Position numbers and translations under genes: made by a program. A stretch of 64,000 nt of DNA from Beroe forskalii (lineage: Eukaryota > Ctenophora > Nuda > Beroida > Beroidae), in contig WFMF01000049.1 of NCBI GenBank assembly GCA_011033025.1, forward strand, positions 1 to 64,000. The letters are read 5' to 3'. Positions 12,756 to 24,859 of the stretch are shown piece by piece (the stretch's first letter is position 1; the number at the start of each line of letters is the position of its first letter). The notes below the pieces were generated by a model, which saw only the letters and a list, made by a program, of their open reading frames with translations, searched no databases and had not been told where the DNA came from.

Positions 12756-14050
12756 TGTCATTTCGGCGATTTTCGCTGGAGTTTAGGATAATAATGGGGT
12801 GCTTGGTTCTGGTATCTTCGGCTTCAAGCGCCGAGAGTAAATCTCATCGGCCCCCTATCGGCTGGTTAGGTAAAAGTCCTATCACCTGGAAGAGCATCAA
12901 TTTTATCCAGCTTCGTGATTCGTGCACCGACCGATCGATGGAAACAGTGAAACTCCAATATAAGGGGCGCAATAAATAAGAAATATCTACGAATAATATA
13001 TTAGTTTCAGCGGAACATTTGTCAATCGAACCATAAACAATCTCCTTCGTTTCAATACCTCACAATATAACTGCGGACTCGGAAGCAGAGTGCGTTAGGT
13101 TCAAACCAGAAACTCTGATTCCTTATCTAGAGTGAGATAAAGTGAGTTAGAGATCACTCAAGAGTTCCAGTTCATCAGCTTGTGCCTCCCTGATCCATGT
13201 CGTTTCGACACGAAGCAACGAAACAGTATAGCCTCCGAACTGGTCTGGATCCACACTCCGCTGCCGTGTCCGCTCCAAAAGCAAATCAGGCGCCCGTAAC
13301 GTTCATCGGTCGATCGAATGGAATTGGTCGATCGATCAACTCCAGTGGAACGAATGATGTGTTTAACTACTGGTCCCTAATGACTTGAATCGTGTTTAAT
13401 TTAGCAATATTCAGTTGTTTCCCTACTAGCTCAAAGATTTTCTATTTAAAACGCACAAGTCGATCAAATGAAGTTCATCGATCGACCAATTCCATTCGAT
13501 CGACCGACGAACGTTACGGCCGCCTCATAAACTGGCTAAAACTGAACTTCTCCCGGTCTCTCGGGGGGATATATCCTGGGGATCACGAGATTCCAGGGAA
13601 ACTTGGAATTAATTAGCTCTCCTCCATTTCCATGCGGTTTAGAGTCAAGTACCAATTTCAGTACTTGCCTTGATAATCCTTTGAGTAGCCTGCCGCCTGT
13701 AATTACAACTTCCCCGCCTGTAATTACAACTTCCCCGGTAGCTGCCTTCCGTTCGGTCACATGCCCCTCATTGGGACTCGATCGAGTCCCAAAATAACTC
13801 TCCTCACTTTCCCTGTGGTTCAGAGTCGATACAATCTCTTGTGTCTATTAACTGTTTGTAGCTATAAGCAGTGTGTGCTGCGCGCTTCTTGTGGTGAAGT
13901 CTTGCTGCAGGGAGCAGCAAGACTTCCAGCTCTTTTTGCTGTTGGAAAGGGCGCAGCACACTTTTGCTCAAGAAAACTGGTAGGTCATTGGGCAGCTCCA
14001 TCTAAAGTCCACAATCCCATATTTGGGTATCCGATTAGGGATGGATGACA
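12756..14050. repeat. Interspersed 1.2 kb repeat, copy 2, interrupted by a MITE
   Basis: This is the same family as 247-1426, with the same ends (TGTCATTTCGGCGAT ... GGATGGATGACA) and high identity throughout. It carries a 235-bp insertion at 13289-13523 and a short tandem duplication (CCTGTAATTACAACTTCCCC) around 13695-13735. It lies immediately upstream of the first recognised merlin exon. Confidence 0.85.
13289..13523. mobile_element. 235-bp MITE, TIR GGCGCCCGTAACGTTC, TSD TCA
   Basis: The ends GGCGCCCGTAACGTTCATCGG and (reverse complement of the right end) GGCGGCCGTAACGTTCGTCGG form inverted repeats that run about 50 bp through GATCGA-rich sequence. The host repeat copy at 247-1426 preserves the empty site (GCAAATCATAAACTGG around 768-783), which proves the 3-bp duplication TCA. 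There is no coding capacity. A 3-bp duplication fits PIF/Harbinger or CACTA-type elements; the family is inference. Confidence 0.9.
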
Positions 14051-14281
14051 ATGATGTTTCTAACACACTGAACAAATCAGGATTTTAAATTCATGATTCA
14101 GTGAAGTGCCTAATAAAATGCTAAGACTTGACAACTCAGCTCCTCTATTAATGAGCACCTTGCTCATTTCATCTTTCATCTTTCAAAATACTTATGCTCA
14201 TCTTGTTAGTATGTTTCATCTTTCAAAATACTATTCAATTATTCCATTTAAGAAACATTTTATGAGCTTAGATAATTTCAG

Positions 14282-15361
14282 GGATAGAGAATGGGCAGAG
14301 CTCCAGTATTTGATGATAGCTCAAGATCTAAAGATGTTCGGTGTGAACTACTTTCTGATTCAGGTTCCAAATAATTCTTATTAAATGTGAGAAAAATCAT
14401 ATCAACAACTCTCAGAACTGCTTATTAAATGTGGAACATCTCTGAGGCATTGTTATCTGGTACTTAGAACTTCCTGTAAGAACTACCTACAGTTAAATTG
14501 CTTTGATGTGCCTTATCATTTGCCCTTGCTTATTCGGTTAATCATTTTCAAACAGAACAAGAAAGGTACAGATCTCTGGCTAGGAGTTGATGCTCAAGGT
14601 CTCAACATATACGAGAACCAGCAGAAACCAAAGATTGCTTTTCCTTGGAGTGAGGTTAAAAACATATCCTTCCAGGATAAGAAGGTAGATGTTCATTAAA
14701 TCCTCATTAAATGTTCATCTTTCAATGTTATTTGCTTCATTGAAGTATGATTATAGGTACTGCCACGTCCGGTATATCTTGGGACTGGGCACCTACTTTA
14801 ATTTGTTTAGCCATGAAGTGTGTTAGGCTTGAACCCCCCCCTTGATGCATTTAAAATCATTGAAGGGTTCCTACCAGTTACCACTTCCAGTATTTCTAAT
14901 AAATGCCGCCACCTTTCAGTTCATTATCAAACCTGTGAATGAGAAGTCCGAAGAGTTCAAGTTCTTTACAAAAAACATCAGAACTAACACTAAGTAACAG
15001 AATGGTTGGTACTATTTGTCGTGACACTGTCCACTGATAATAAATTTTAAAGAAATCATTTTTTTCTTCATATTCAGCTGTTATGTATCTAGATATTAGT
15101 GATTTGAATCAATTCCTTTTAAAATCCAATGACATATAATTTGAGTCACTATAAATTATTGTCGATAATCGATGTATGGAAATCACAGAAAAAATACCGT
15201 ATTACATTGCCAGATCATACGGTCTGGTATGAGAATACAACGTAACGCTGAAATACTGATTCTCCCAGATTCTGCAACTGTGTGTTGGTAACCACGAGCT
15301 GTACGCTCGCAGACACAAGGGAGACACTGTGGTTGTTCAAGCTCTTAAACAGCAAGCTAAG
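14282..15361 (+). CDS. NF2: Merlin/NF2-like protein, FERM C-lobe exons (gene continues to 58426)
   Basis: Four exons encode the end of the FERM F2 lobe and most of F3: 14282-14363 ([18 protein letters not shown]), 14556-14684 ([20 protein letters not shown], then [11 protein letters not shown]), 14920-14994 ([20 protein letters not shown]) and 15269-15361 ([19 protein letters not shown]). The order and spacing match merlin and ezrin/radixin/moesin. ILQLC and the C terminus favour merlin, the membrane-cytoskeleton scaffold and growth suppressor. Phases agree except at exon 3: AAG is followed by TAACAG, so the donor GT sits one base too early, as if one G had been lost from AAGGTAACAG. Exons for the F1 lobe and most of F2 were not found and should lie upstream. 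Confidence 0.85.
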
Positions 15362-16703
15362 GTACTTTACCTGGTATGATTATTTGGATATTATTACACC
15401 CATAAATCACCCGAAATCGCACTTGTTGAAGTTCCACTCGAAGTGCCAATCCCTTGAACCTTAGAGGTCAATGATACATTGTAAACCATATAGTTAGATA
15501 CCTACCCCATAACCGTAATATTCGGTTAGAGCTTTAAATGCTATGAGGGAGGGCATTTCATACATAATCTCGCGTCTAATATACACGTGCTGTTCAGCTC
15601 CAATTTTCCATAATATTCAATAATTGTTCTTGTTCCGGCCAGAAATCATGTGCAGTTATTTGAAACTTCACCGGTGCTTTTCTTTCTTGGAAGCTGGGAA
15701 AACACCTCAATGAGCTTCATTTATATTGCAATGAAACATTGTGTGTTGTGGTCCACGGTGCTCAAACGATTCTGAGTTTATTGAATTGGTAACAATCAGA
15801 TTTTCCTGCAACTATTCGTGTGTAAATTTGCATGTATGAACATTGGAGACCGAACTCTGCCTAATTACCAGTTTAATTGACCTACTAATTGGTTTAACGA
15901 CAAGAAGGATTGGCGCAAATATAATTCAATAATTTACTGAATTTACTGCTTTACTGAACCCAAAATTTGGACAGATTTAAATCTCTGTGAGAGCTTCCTT
16001 ATTATAGAAACAAGACACGACATGATGTCTGGCTGGTTAGTTGGAGCAGAATTAATTTGTTAATCATACTAATTTAGGCCTAAAATGAAAATGAACAAAA
16101 AATTAAATTTCACTTTTCATTAAGTCTGTTGTATTAGTTTCTCAATCTAGCCGTTAGTTTAAAATGAAGTGGAATATTGCCGCGACCAATATATCTTATG
16201 TTCAAATTACAATGAGATGCAGAGTTTATAATGATAACACCTCGTTAGGGCAAGCCGGAACAAAAGCTCAATCGGAATATTGGAGCATGACAGCTCCCAA
16301 TAATTGGAGTATTGTGCTGGGAATTTAATAAAATGCCCGTCACGTATATATACATTATGCTTGATAGAAAATTACACAAGTCACTATAAGCACAATCACC
16401 ATTTAACGAGAGTCATAGACCATAGTGTTATAACATAGTGTTTATATGACAAAGGTCGCAAAGGAATTAGTGTAAAACACAGGCACCCTTATACAGTGGT
16501 CAAATAATAACAGCAGATAATGGAATATTTGATGTGTTAACCTTTAATTCGCGGTAAGTGGAACAAAAGCTCTATCTGAATATTGTGATATAGGTCATCC
16601 GTGAGACGTCTCAATAATAGTAGTATTGTGAATTTGAGAAGTTCGGGTCACGTATTGCTTTGATAGCAGTAAGCAGCTTACACGGGCTCCTATCACAATT
16701 GTG
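15362..16703. other. Merlin intron sequence, no recognised element
   Basis: AT-rich sequence with no convincing exon, tandem array or repeat copy. The missing part of the merlin coiled coil should fall between 15361 and 27511 but was not recognised here. Confidence 0.5.
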
Positions 16704-19700
16704 CATTATGGTCCCAGGAGTCACCAAACCAGAATCCCGAAAAATCCGGTCGGCACTTTTCGAGATATGGCCACGCCCTTTTTTTGACCGTGGGAATTTT
16801 TAGTGAAAATCACTAAAAATTCACAAAATGGCAAATAAGGCATGATTATACTCTAATCCCATGTTTTTTGACACGAGAAATCGATTAAAACCATTATCTA
16901 AGCTCTAGACCCAATATTTGGGCCAGTAGGGGCCACGCCCACTTTTTGTCGTGGATATTTTGGCTAAAAATCGGAACTTTCCAAAACATTGGAACATAGG
17001 CATGATTATACTCTAGACCCATGTTTTTGACCCAAGAAATCGATTAAAACCATTATCTAAGCTCTAGACCCAATATTTTGGCCAGTAGGTGCCACGCCCA
17101 CTTTTTGTTGACATGATATTTTAGCTGAAAATCGGAACTTTCCAAAACTTTGTAACATAGGCATGATTATACTCTAAACCCATGTTTTTTGATCCGAAAA
17201 ATCGATTAAAACCACTATCTAAGCTCTAGACCCAATATTTTGGCCATTAGGGGCCACGCCCACTTTTTGTTGACATGGATATTTTGGCTGAAAATCGGAA
17301 CTTTCCAAAACTTTGTAAAATATGCATGATTATTGATTATACTCTAAACCCATGTTTTTTGAACCGAGAAATTGATTAAAATCATCATCTGAGCTCTAGA
17401 CCCAATATTTTGTCCTGTAAGGGCCACTTCTTCTTTTGTTCTGGATATTTTGGCAGAAAAAATGAAAATAGGAACTTTCCAAAATGTAAAACGTTTAAAC
17501 GAAATTAAACATGGACATGATTATACTCAACGTTCACGTTTTTGGTACGAGAAATCTATTGAAGGCATTATCTAATTATCTATGGCCTTAAGCGAATAAT
17601 CTGGCCAATAGCGATAATACCCACATTCTGTCATGGATTCCAACTGTATATCAGAAATAAAGAATACCAAGTAAAGTAGTTAGTAATTCACCAATATCAT
17701 AATTTATGATAATAGTTACTCCCTCATACCCCCATATTGAATGTGATGATAATAATCAGAAGATGTAGCTCATGGTAGTTCAGATGAACAAGGCATTAGA
17801 TGTATGTCAATTAGGAGATTGCTGTTTCGATTCCCATTCCTGAACTTCTGAATACCGTGGTCAGAGAATCTGGCAGTTTGTCAGACTGCGGAATCACGCA
17901 GCTCGGTCGTTCATTCAACCCAGTGTACAGAAGAGTGCAGACGCAAGTAGGAGGGTTAATCTCTGTCTGCCTTGAATCTTGATTCTTGCTGATTAATTGA
18001 CTATACTTGAATCCATAGATTCCTGTCATAAGTTGTAAAGCTGTTAAAAGTTCAACTTACAAAATGAAACAATGTTCAATAAGTTGTGGATGGACAGTGG
18101 AAACTGGTAGATTCTACTTCTATAAAAGGGGACGGACCTGCGAGAGGCTCGGGCAGCCGTGAGGCTTTTGAGAAGTGTCTTAGTGTGCTGGAGGACTGTG
18201 GGTAGAACGAGTTCTGCTCCTCCCCAGTTTCCAGCAGTGTTATTCCATTGCGTAAGGATTCATCTCCTGTGTCTTCGGGCATGTCAAGTCGACTCCTGAG
18301 TCCGAGATACTAAGGATCAATCCTGTCAGTGTTGGCAGACCCGTCGCTTGCCTTGTTAAGTTCAAGATGACCAGTCCTATAGGTCTAGCTTATGATTCTG
18401 CTCAGTTTGTATGTAAAAGATGTCAGTTTCTGCACAGAAGTAGGTGCCAAAATACTCAGCCCAAATGATGCCTAGGTAGTAGGTTACAGCTTTACAGGTA
18501 AAGAGGTAAAATGATGGAACGCAGAGCCACGCAACATGAGTATTTTGGACAGTGGTCACCAGAACAAACATTAGATTTGGTAAAATTTCAATGATAATTT
18601 AAAGCAATTTCGTTTGCAAGCAGTGGACGGAGTGGAAAAAGAGGGCTCTGGTTAGAGTTAAGAGTAAATCAAAATATTATATCTAAGGATTAAAAAAGTC
18701 AGGGAGTAGCACTTTCAATTGATTTGTCGTGTGAAATAGGCTATGCTATAATCAAAGAAGCCAAGTAAGGAAGTGAGAGTGGCTGGAATCTATATGGCCT
18801 TTCTTTTTCAGCCTTAGATAATGCTTTCAATCGACGTCTGCCAAAATCATGCGTATAATCATGTCCATGTTATAAATTTTTGGAAACTTCCGATTTTTCA
18901 CAAATTCATAAATATTATAAAATTGGACTTGACCCCGACTGGCCAAAATATTTTTGGGCCTACAGTACTATGATACTTTCAAGCGATTTCTATTATCGAA
19001 AAACATGGGTTTACAGTATAATTATGCCTCTGTTGCAACGTTTTGGTAAGTTCCGATTTTTGGCCAAAATATAATCTGAAAAAAGTTAGCGTGGCCCCTA
19101 CAGGACAAAATATTGAGTCTAGAGCTCAGATGATGGTTTTAATCGATTTCTCGATTCAAAAAACATGGGTTTAGAGTATAATCATGCCTATTTTACAAAG
19201 TTTTGGAAAGTTCCGATTTTCAGCCATGTCAACAAAAAAGGGCGTGGCCCCTAATGGCCAAAATATTGGGTCTAAAGCTTAGATAGTGGTTTTAATCGAT
19301 TTTTCGAGTCAAAAAACATGGGTTTAGAGTATAATCATGCCTATGTTACAAAGTTTTGGAAAGTTCCGATTTTCAGCCAAAATATCCATGTCAACAAAAA
19401 AGGGCGTGGCCCCTAATGGCCAAAATATTGGGTCTAAAGCTTAGATAGTAGTTTTAATCGATTTTTCGGGTCAAAAAACATGGGTTTAGAGTATAATCAT
19501 GCCTATGTTACAAAGTTTTGGAAAGTTCCGATTTTCAGCCAAAATATCCATGTCAACAAAAAAGGGCGTGGCCCCTAATGGCCAAAATATTGGGTCTAGA
19601 GCTTAGATAGTGGTTTTAATCGATTTTTCGGGTCAAAAAACATGGGTTTAGAGTATAATCATGCCTATGTTACAAAGTTTTGGAAAGTTCCGATTTTCAG

Positions 19701-20123
19701 CCAAAATATCCATGTCAACAAAAAGTGGGCGTGGTCCCTACTGGCCAAAATATTGGGTCTAGAGCTTAGATAATAGTTTTAATCGATTTCTTGGGTCAAA
19801 AAACATGGGTCTAGAGTATAATCATGCCTATGTTCCAATGTTATGGAAAGTTACGATTTTTAGCCAAAATATCCACGACAAAAAGTGGGCGTAGCCCCTA
19901 CTGGCCCGAATATTGAGTCTAGAGCTTAGATAATGGTTTTAATCGATTTCGCGTGTCAAAAAACATGGGATTAGAGTATAATCATGCCTTATTTGCCATT
20001 TTGTGAATTTTTAGTGATTTTCACCAAAAATTCCCACGGTCAAAAAAAGGGCGTGGCCATATCTCGAAAAGTGCCGACCGGATTTTTAGGGATTCTGGTT
20101 TGGTGACTCCTGGGACCATAATG
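16704..20123. mobile_element. Foldback-like element with long inverted arms of tandem subrepeats
   Basis: The left arm (16704-17580) and right arm (about 18836-20123) are inverted copies, both ending in CATTATGGTCCCAGGAGTCA. Each arm is mostly a tandem array of a roughly 150-165-bp unit containing GGGGCCACGCCC, ATCGATTAAAACCA and GGCATGATTATACTCTA. The roughly 1.25-kb centre differs in composition and holds coding-like minus-strand frames. Long inverted arms of tandem repeats around a unique loop are typical of foldback transposons. No transposase and no clear target duplication were seen. Confidence 0.75.
17811..18309 (-). CDS. Two coding-like exons in the loop of the foldback element
   Basis: Exon A (18309-18138) follows an acceptor gattgatccttag and encodes YLGLRSRLDMPEDTGDESLR through FSKASRLPEPLAG, ending at a phase-1 donor GCAG/GTCCGT. 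Exon B (18022-17811) follows acttatgacag in phase 1 and encodes IYGFKYSQLISKNQD ... FRSSGMGIETAIS-stop. Phases match and composition is protein-like (acidic and Ser-rich). A further open frame at 18377-18571 (minus) has hydrophobic and aromatic stretches and could be an upstream membrane segment. No family is recognised; it may be a captured host tail or chance. Confidence 0.3.
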
Positions 20124-20204
20124 AATCGAAAAAACACCCTAAGTCATTGTTCCGAGTTAGTTCCCTAACTCGTCAAATTTTGCATGTTTTCTACCAGACT
20201 AATT

Positions 20205-20830
20205 AATGGTTGACCCAAAAGGTACACCCCGTGAGCCAACTTTTTGGCCGGGTTTTCAAAAGCGACTTGGACGGGATCTGAGGTGTGCAATCGATAGATA
20301 ATAGTCCCCTGAGTTACCATTAAAAAAATTGAAGTCGATATCTCAAAAAATGGCCGAGTTATGGCCGAAAAACGTATGCCCATATATGGGCATACGCGCG
20401 TCGCGCAAGCCTATTTTGACCCATAACTTGGCCAAATATCGATATTTTTGGATGAGACCAACTTTATTCGATAAATAGCATTAAATTATGTATTCTGTGC
20501 AAGTTTGGGGTTGATTGCTGTTAAAATGGCGATTTGAGGTCCAAAAAACCTCTAAAAAACCACAAAATCGCGATTTTCTCAGTTTTTTTTTTTTTTTTCG
20601 AAAGTGTGCTTTACTCAATGGCTAAAACTCCAGCTACGATTGATATTTTTGCATAATTCTTTTTTTACGTGAAACTAGACTAAATTCCGCAGAAACTAAT
20701 AGAGCCGGATTTTTTCCTGTTCCCAATCGCGTTTTTGTTTTACAAAAAGGCATTGAGAATAGGTTAGCAGAGATCGTGTTTTGTGGGGCTTGTATGCATA
20801 CTACCTTTACACGTACTGTTAAATCTGAAA
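20205..20830. mobile_element. Rearranged relative of the 8.8-9.8 kb TIR element
   Basis: GGTTGACCCAAAAGG and CCGTGAGCCAACTTTTTGGC at 20209-20250 match the terminal repeat of the 8806-9785 element. About 20250-20700 matches its interior in inverted orientation, while 20725-20830 (GCGTTTTTGTTTTACAAAAA) matches it directly. The parts are therefore shuffled relative to the first copy. It ends in a GTGGTGTGTCGTGGTG microsatellite (20833-20884). Confidence 0.6.
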
Positions 20831-21236
20831 TAGGTGGTGGTGTGTCGTGGTGGTGTGTCGTGGTGGTGTGTCGTGGTGGTGGTTGGTACATTTTCATGCA
20901 TCCAACTGCTCCTTTATATCACTCGAGTAGCTTGGTGTAGTGGCATCCTTTGCATTGTGGGCTGCAGCCCTTACCTTAGTAAGGGCTGTATTTGATATAT
21001 CTGAACATGGGTGTGAAATAAATCTTAATCTAGGTTTGAGGGTTGGATCCGACAGCATATAGGTCAAATATATACAACGAAAAAAAGTTTCAAAAATTTT
21101 CGATGCGGAAACCCATTTTTGGCCACGCCCATTTTGGGCAGTGGCCAAAAAATGAATCAACGATATCTCAGCTTCTGTTTGAGGAAAAGTTATAAATGAC
21201 CACTCTAACCGACGTAGAATTTTCGGTTTTGGTAGG

Positions 21237-22145
21237 ATAGAACATGGTTTCAAGGTTCTATCTCAACCCGTTCCCGAGATAATCCCAAATTTGGCCATTT
21301 TGGCTGTCCGTCAGGCCCAATTTGGGCATATGGGCAGCTTATGAGATGGAGAACATCATAACCATGTAACTCGACTGAAAATGATCGGTACTGGAAATGA
21401 ATTAAAAGTACTTAAGGTAATAGATTTATATTATTATAATCTAGGATTATTGGTATTTGATTACTTCTCAAATGAAAATTTCCCTGATTCTTTAAAATTT
21501 AAATTTTCCAGCTTTCTACCAGAAACTAAATATATGAACACAAGAAGCTGTGGACGAAATTTACAATATAATGTGCCTAACAATATAAAAAATTACAGAA
21601 AACCAACAACTGCAGCCTCCATGTTCTGGAATTCATTACCGAATGATATAAAAGCATGTCGTACGAAAGCGTCTTTTAAATCCAAACTTAAAAAATTTTT
21701 ATTAGCCAAGTATGCGGGTTGAAAGATAACTTGCTAGCGAAGATCGCAAAGGCTTGAAGCCTTTGATTGAATCTAATCATCTATAGATATATCGGGTAGC
21801 GCGTTGGCCAGCAATCTGATGTTGCGCAGCCCACCTATTTTTAAAATAAAACCTGTTCAAATTTACACCCAAAACCCCCTTTACCCCTTAAACTCTAAAA
21901 TATCAAAACGTTATTCTTAACGGGGCTATGAACAACTAGTATTTTGAACATGTTTGTTTTTGTAAAATGAAGAATAAATCAGTTTGAATTTGAAATTTGA
22001 ATTTGAATTTATGAGGGTAGAGCATGGTTTCAAGGCTCTATCTCAAGCCGCTCTCGAGATAATCACCAATTTGGCCATTTTTGCTGTCCATGAAGCCCAT
22101 TTTGGGCATTTGGACAGTTTATGAGATGGAGAACATCAGAACTCT
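21237..22145 (+). mobile_element. LINE 3' fragment flanked by diverged 125-bp direct repeats
   Basis: The frame 21381-21725 reads like the C-terminal end of a non-LTR retrotransposon ORF2: KVIDLYYYNLGLLVFDY, then TR-SCGRN-QY-VP and finally FWNSLPNDIK ... SFKSKLKKFLL. After a short 3' UTR it ends in a (GAATTT)n tail at about 21985-22010, as in CR1/L2/jockey-type LINEs, so it is a 5'-truncated insertion. It lies between two copies (about 15% diverged) of an ATGGTTTCAAGG...GATGGAGAACATCA segment at 21237-21380 and 22015-22140. Confidence 0.65.
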
Positions 22146-22419
22146 TGAGTTCTGCAATAAAATAAATCTTGTTTTCTATTTATGGTTTTTATTTATTTCC
22201 GATGTAAATAAATAAACTATCATGTGGCACAGAAAGTAAAGTGACGATCAATTAATTCTTATCGAATCCTCTGTCGTTTTCATGCACACTCGCCTAATCG
22301 GGACCATATTGGTTTAGATCATCGCCCTATGGGTCATAACTAGGGCTTACGCCATAACTTGGGCTTACGCCACTTTGGGAAGTATCCCAAAATGGACCCG
22401 ATAGGCATGTGTCAGCACT

Positions 22420-23479
22420 TTCCCACTAGTGCGAACCGCCGATTCGGCGCCGATCAGCGCCGAATCGGCGCCTATAGGCGCCTATAAGTTTTTTTCGGCG
22501 CCGATTCGGCGCCTATAGGCGGTACCGCTTTTAGGCGCCTATAGGCGCCTATAATTGACATTCTCCAATTTTTCGGCGGTCATCGGCGCCTATAGGCGCC
22601 GATAAGCGCCTATGCACCGCCTATCGGCGCCGTCGGCGCTTTTCGACCGCTTATCGGCGCCTTAGTTTTCAACCGCCTATAGGCGCCGATACTGTTTCTT
22701 CATCCCCGGCGCCGATTTTGCCTTCTAGCAATCTGTGTTCTTCCACCTTTTTTCGGCGCCTATAGGCGCCTATAGGCGCCGATGAATTAAAACAGTCCTA
22801 AATTGGCGTGCGCTTTCGTCAGGTTAGGGTTTGGGGTTAGGGTTAGGGTTTGGGTTAGGGTTTGGGTTAGGGTTTGGGTTAACCCTGACCCTAACCCTAA
22901 CCCTAACCCTAACCCTAACCCTAACCCAACCCTAACCCTAACAACCCCAAGCCTAGCCCTAATCCTGACCCAAATGTGGAAGACATACCGTGCAACGATG
23001 TTGCGGGCCAATTTAGGACTACTTTAATTCATCGGCGCCTATAGGCGCCTACAGAATTTAGGCCAATGAATGTAGGTCATTGACTCGGAGCTCAGCTAAT
23101 AAAACTCATCCTCGCTCCTTCAGGACTGTCTTAATTCATCGAAAAAAAGGGAAGAATATCGGCGCCTATAGGCGCCGATACGTAAGATGAAAACAGCATC
23201 GGCGCCTATAGGCGCCTATAGGCGGTTGAAAACATAGGCGCCGATAAGCGGTCGAAAAGCGCCGACGGCGCCGACAGGCGGTGCATAGGCGCTATCGGCG
23301 CTTATCGGCGCCTATAGGCGCCGATGACCGCCGAAAAATTGGAAAATGTCAATTATAGGCGCCTATAGGCGCCTAAAAGCGGTACCGCCTATAGGCGCCG
23401 AATCGGCGCCGAAAAAACTTATAGGCGCCGATTCGGCGCTCATGATCGGCGCCGAATCGGCGGTTTGCATTAGTGGGAA
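22420..23479. repeat. 1.06 kb palindromic element of GGCGCCTATAGGCGCC words
   Basis: The left end (TTCCCACTAGTGCGAACCGCC) and right end (GGCGGTTTGCATTAGTGGGAA) are inverted, and the arms match across about 400 bp each. The arms are themselves built from the self-complementary word GGCGCCTATAGGCGCC and variants, so they are nested palindromes. The right arm carries a small insertion (about 23055-23130). The centre holds telomere-like repeats. No open frame of note; probably a non-autonomous DNA element. Confidence 0.85.
22823..22945. repeat. Head-to-head telomere-like repeats (TTAGGG then CCCTAA)
   Basis: From 22823 to 22879 the strand reads TTAGGG and TTTGGG variants, then from 22880 it switches to CCCTAA repeats that run to about 22945. 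This is the orientation of two chromosome ends joined head to head. Position at the exact centre of a palindromic element suggests element structure rather than a fused chromosome end. Confidence 0.85.
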
Positions 23480-23485
23480 TGTGCC

Positions 23486-23609
23486 CGGGAATCAAACCCT
23501 CAACGGGAATCAAACCCACAACGGGAATCAAACCCTCAACGGGAATCAAACCCTCGACGGGAACCAAACCCTCAACGGGAATCAAACCCTCGACGGGAAC
23601 CAAACCCTC
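23486..23609. repeat. 18-bp minisatellite GGGAATCAAACCCTCAAC
   Basis: About seven tandem copies with few changes (GGGAACCAAACCCTCGAC variants) lie directly outside the palindromic element. The 18-bp period keeps frames open on both strands; these frames are shadows of the repeat. Confidence 0.9.
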
Positions 23610-23727
23610 CATGGGCCCAATAATCCATGTATGTGGGAACTATGCCCCCTTCTGGCATCAAACCAACCAATACCATACCATTACCCAACAGCTCCCAGCC
23701 CTTTCGGCTACCTCGAAAAGTATAATG

Positions 23728-24785
23728 CAAACTTCTTCAATTGTAACAATTAAAACGTCGTGTTCTTGTGATATTTCAATGAATATATCATTCATCATAG
23801 TCATACATTCTGAGAAGTTTATTGGTTAGAACATACAACTGACACACAACATATTCATATCACTAAGCTCTTATCTTAGCTAAATCTATAAATAATTGAA
23901 TTAAATTAATTAATTGGAAAATGCAATGCACTGAATATATTATACGATAATCTACTGTCTGCTATAATGTGAAATACAATATACATTATACAATATACAC
24001 AGCAATTGGCAATGTCAAGGCACGAGCACTGTACTCAGTACACGGTGACGTAATGACGTATGTGAGCTAGTAGAGAGAGAGAGTTCCCGCTCAAACCTAT
24101 GCTTGTCAATACGTCACTGCATACCAAAACTCTGTTGCTCAGTGACTCTGTGTCTTGACCTTGTCAATAGCTGGGGAAAATTCTGCCCTTCAGTTGGTCT
24201 TGATACGTTGGTAAATTGAATAAAGAATAACGGTACTGATTTCAGTTTATCATTAATTAATGTTCCATCATCGTATTCCTGTATATATAAGCTTTCTTTA
24301 ATTTTGCGTTTAAACATTTTTACTTTCAAACGTTAGTATATCACAATCCTCAAACGTAATTTGGCAGCTTGGTTGCCGCCAAGTGTTTTCCAACTTCGGT
24401 CATACCAGTTCCACTTGTCTTCATGTGTTCTTCAAACCGTGTTCGAAAGAGCACGACAAGTCTCACCAATATCTACCGTCGCCCACAACTACAAGTGATC
24501 CTGTATACCAAATCATGTTTGAGGTGTTTGGCTGTCTGTCTTTAAAACTGAACTTATGACATAATTTAGAATAACTGTTCAAATAAATTAACTGACATTT
24601 CCCCAGTAAATCCTTGCTAATACATTGTTTGACTTTCTTATTCTTATTCATCAATGTATGAAGACCAACAGACAGCCAAAACACCTCCAGCTGATTTGGT
24701 AAGGTCAAGACAGATGAGTCACGAGGCAAATAGAGTTTTGTGGTTGCAGTGACGACATTGACGCTATAGGGTTTGAGCGGGAACT
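23728..24785 (-). mobile_element. Penelope-like retroelement fragment, copy 1
   Basis: About 750 bp (23728-24480) is closely shared with 37030-37788. Read on the minus strand it encodes the tail of a Penelope-like element with a GIY-YIG nuclease-type segment, best seen in copy 2. It is an old partial copy. An inverted pair (GTTCCCGCTCAAACC at about 24083 and GGTTTGAGCGGGAAC at about 24770) brackets the segment 24083-24785. Confidence 0.6.
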
Positions 24786-24859
24786 AACGTTTGGTAAAAA
24801 TGTTTACTAAATGCAAAACCATGACTACAACTAACAATAACCACGACAAAACCACACTT

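Noticed and set aside
247-14050. The two 1.2 kb repeats as the paired LTRs of one 13.8-kb retrotransposon
   Set aside because: The outer flanks share no target duplication, the inner flanks show no primer-binding site or polypurine tract, and the interval is a patchwork of unrelated repeats.
22787-23027. Low-complexity frames through the telomere-like tract, and by extension a chromosome-fusion scar
   Set aside because: The tract sits symmetrically inside a palindromic element, so element structure explains it more simply than a fusion; the frames are pure repeat.
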